Part shown: piece after piece, positions 32,548 to 33,150 of the stretch
How positions within the stretch are numbered: position 1 is the first letter of the stretch
Layout: each line of letters begins with the position of its first letter
From: an uncultured Planctomycetales bacterium
GTDB taxonomy: Bacteria; Planctomycetota; Planctomycetia; Pirellulales; Thermoguttaceae
Length of the DNA stretch: 33,150 nt
NCBI GenBank assembly: GCA_946541595.1
Contig: CAMNJU010000009.1
Location: 1-33,150, forward strand
Direction: 5' to 3'
Program-made: the position numbers and the translations under genes
Notes under the pieces: generated by a model
Seen by the model: the letters and a program-made list of their open reading frames with translations, nothing else
Databases searched by the model: none
Told to the model about the DNA's origin: nothing

Positions 32548-33150
32548 ATGGCAGACGAGGGCAGGTTAGTAGGTAAGACGATCGTCATTTCAGGAGGTAC
32601 AAAGGGCGTTGGGCGCGCCGCTGCGCAGGCTTTCGCACAAGAGGGAGCCAACGTGGTTCTTGGTGGCCGCGACGAAAATTCCGCGATTGAGACGGTGCAT
32701 CAGATTCGATCGGCTGGGCGCGAAGGGCTCTTTGTACACACGGATCTTGAAAATGTCGACGACTGCCGTCGCCTTTTTGATCAAGCTGCTGAGACGTTTG
32801 GAAGAATCGACGGCTTTTTCAATTATGCGGGCGTCACCTCAGTCGCTTCCCTGGAAGATTGCGACGTAGCGACGTTCGATTACATGATGAACGTTAACTT
32901 TCGAGCATGCTTTTTCTGCTGCCAGCAAGCAATCAGATACATGCGTCAGAGCGGCGGCGGATCGATTGTAATAACCGGTTCGCCGCACGCTTGGTTTGGA
33001 ATGAAAGATCGCGCCATATACGCGTGTTCTAAAGGAGCTCTTTATACCTTGTCCGAACATATCGCGCATAATTACGCGACTGATCATATTCGTTGCAATT
33101 ACCTGACTCTCGGATGGACTCCCACTGAAGGAGAGGTGAGCTTGCGAATC
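32548..33150 (+). CDS. Short-chain dehydrogenase/reductase, partial (3' end off window)
   Basis: 201 codons are visible and the frame is open at the right edge. SDR motifs: the cofactor loop GGTKGVGR (17-24), a Gly-Arg at VVLGGRD suggesting NADP preference, NYAG (variant of NNAG), the catalytic Ser in VITGSPHAW, and YACSK (Tyr and Lys of YxxxK). The remaining C-terminus, which sets substrate specificity, is missing, so only the class can be named. The ribosome site is weak (GAGAG about ten bases upstream). The 95 bases between it and the SGNH hydrolase contain no evident terminator. Confidence 0.92.
   Translation, partial: MADEGRLVGKTIVISGGTKGVGRAAAQAFAQEGANVVLGGRDENSAIETVHQIRSAGREGLFVHTDLENVDDCRRLFDQAAETFGRIDGFFNYAGVTSVASLEDCDVATFDYMMNVNFRACFFCCQQAIRYMRQSGGGSIVITGSPHAWFGMKDRAIYACSKGALYTLSEHIAHNYATDHIRCNYLTLGWTPTEGEVSLRI

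Overview
The window looks like a piece of a Planctomycetota chromosome, probably a Pirellulales-type lineage of moderate GC. The evidence is the set of genes: an ECF sigma factor next to a large membrane-anchored Ser/Thr kinase, a long secretin with a helical N-terminus, an exported WD40 protein, SGNH hydrolases, Tat-exported oxidoreductases and many secreted sugar-active proteins. This taxonomic reading is inference, because there is no rRNA or marker gene here. No phage, insertion sequence, CRISPR array or defence system was seen.

Layout. Every gene from 1 to about 24.3 kb is on the minus strand, and every gene from about 25.2 kb to the end is on the plus strand, diverging from a gene-poor 0.9 kb gap. 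In minus-strand transcription order the left part holds: a secreted WD40 propeller (22675-24333); an aldo/keto reductase (21693-22550); two identical tandem tRNA-Arg(ACG) genes with promoter and terminator; a likely operon of GH97 glycosidase, NagB-like protein, Tat-exported FAD oxidoreductase and a fused NapH-NapG iron-sulfur membrane protein (15244-21154); an ECF sigma factor (14415-15098) with its own terminator; a receptor-like Ser/Thr kinase (10849-14163); an 0.8 kb structured AT-rich gap; a secretin (6523-10044); a 1143-residue secreted protein with a probable TIM barrel (2799-6230); a MoxR ATPase (1456-2571); and a partial SGNH hydrolase running off the left edge.

The right part, on the plus strand, holds a TANGO2/NRDE protein without the usual N-terminal Cys, a Tat-exported TIM-barrel-like protein, a 746-residue repeat protein with a degenerate SEC-C motif, nadD closely followed by a second SGNH hydrolase, and a short-chain dehydrogenase running off the right edge.

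How they may work together. The most coherent unit is GH97 / NagB-like / FAD enzyme / NapHG. A secreted glycosidase could release sugars, and an exported flavoenzyme, whose stop lies nine bases before the start of a fused quinol-dehydrogenase-like Fe-S protein, could pass electrons across or along the membrane. NapHG carries an internal twin-arginine motif exactly at the NapH/NapG junction. I consider this the best candidate for an undescribed system; its substrate cannot be read from the sequence. The ECF factor and kinase form a typical planctomycete signalling neighbourhood, but a terminator separates them. The secretin has no other secretion-system gene nearby and shows signs of high expression.
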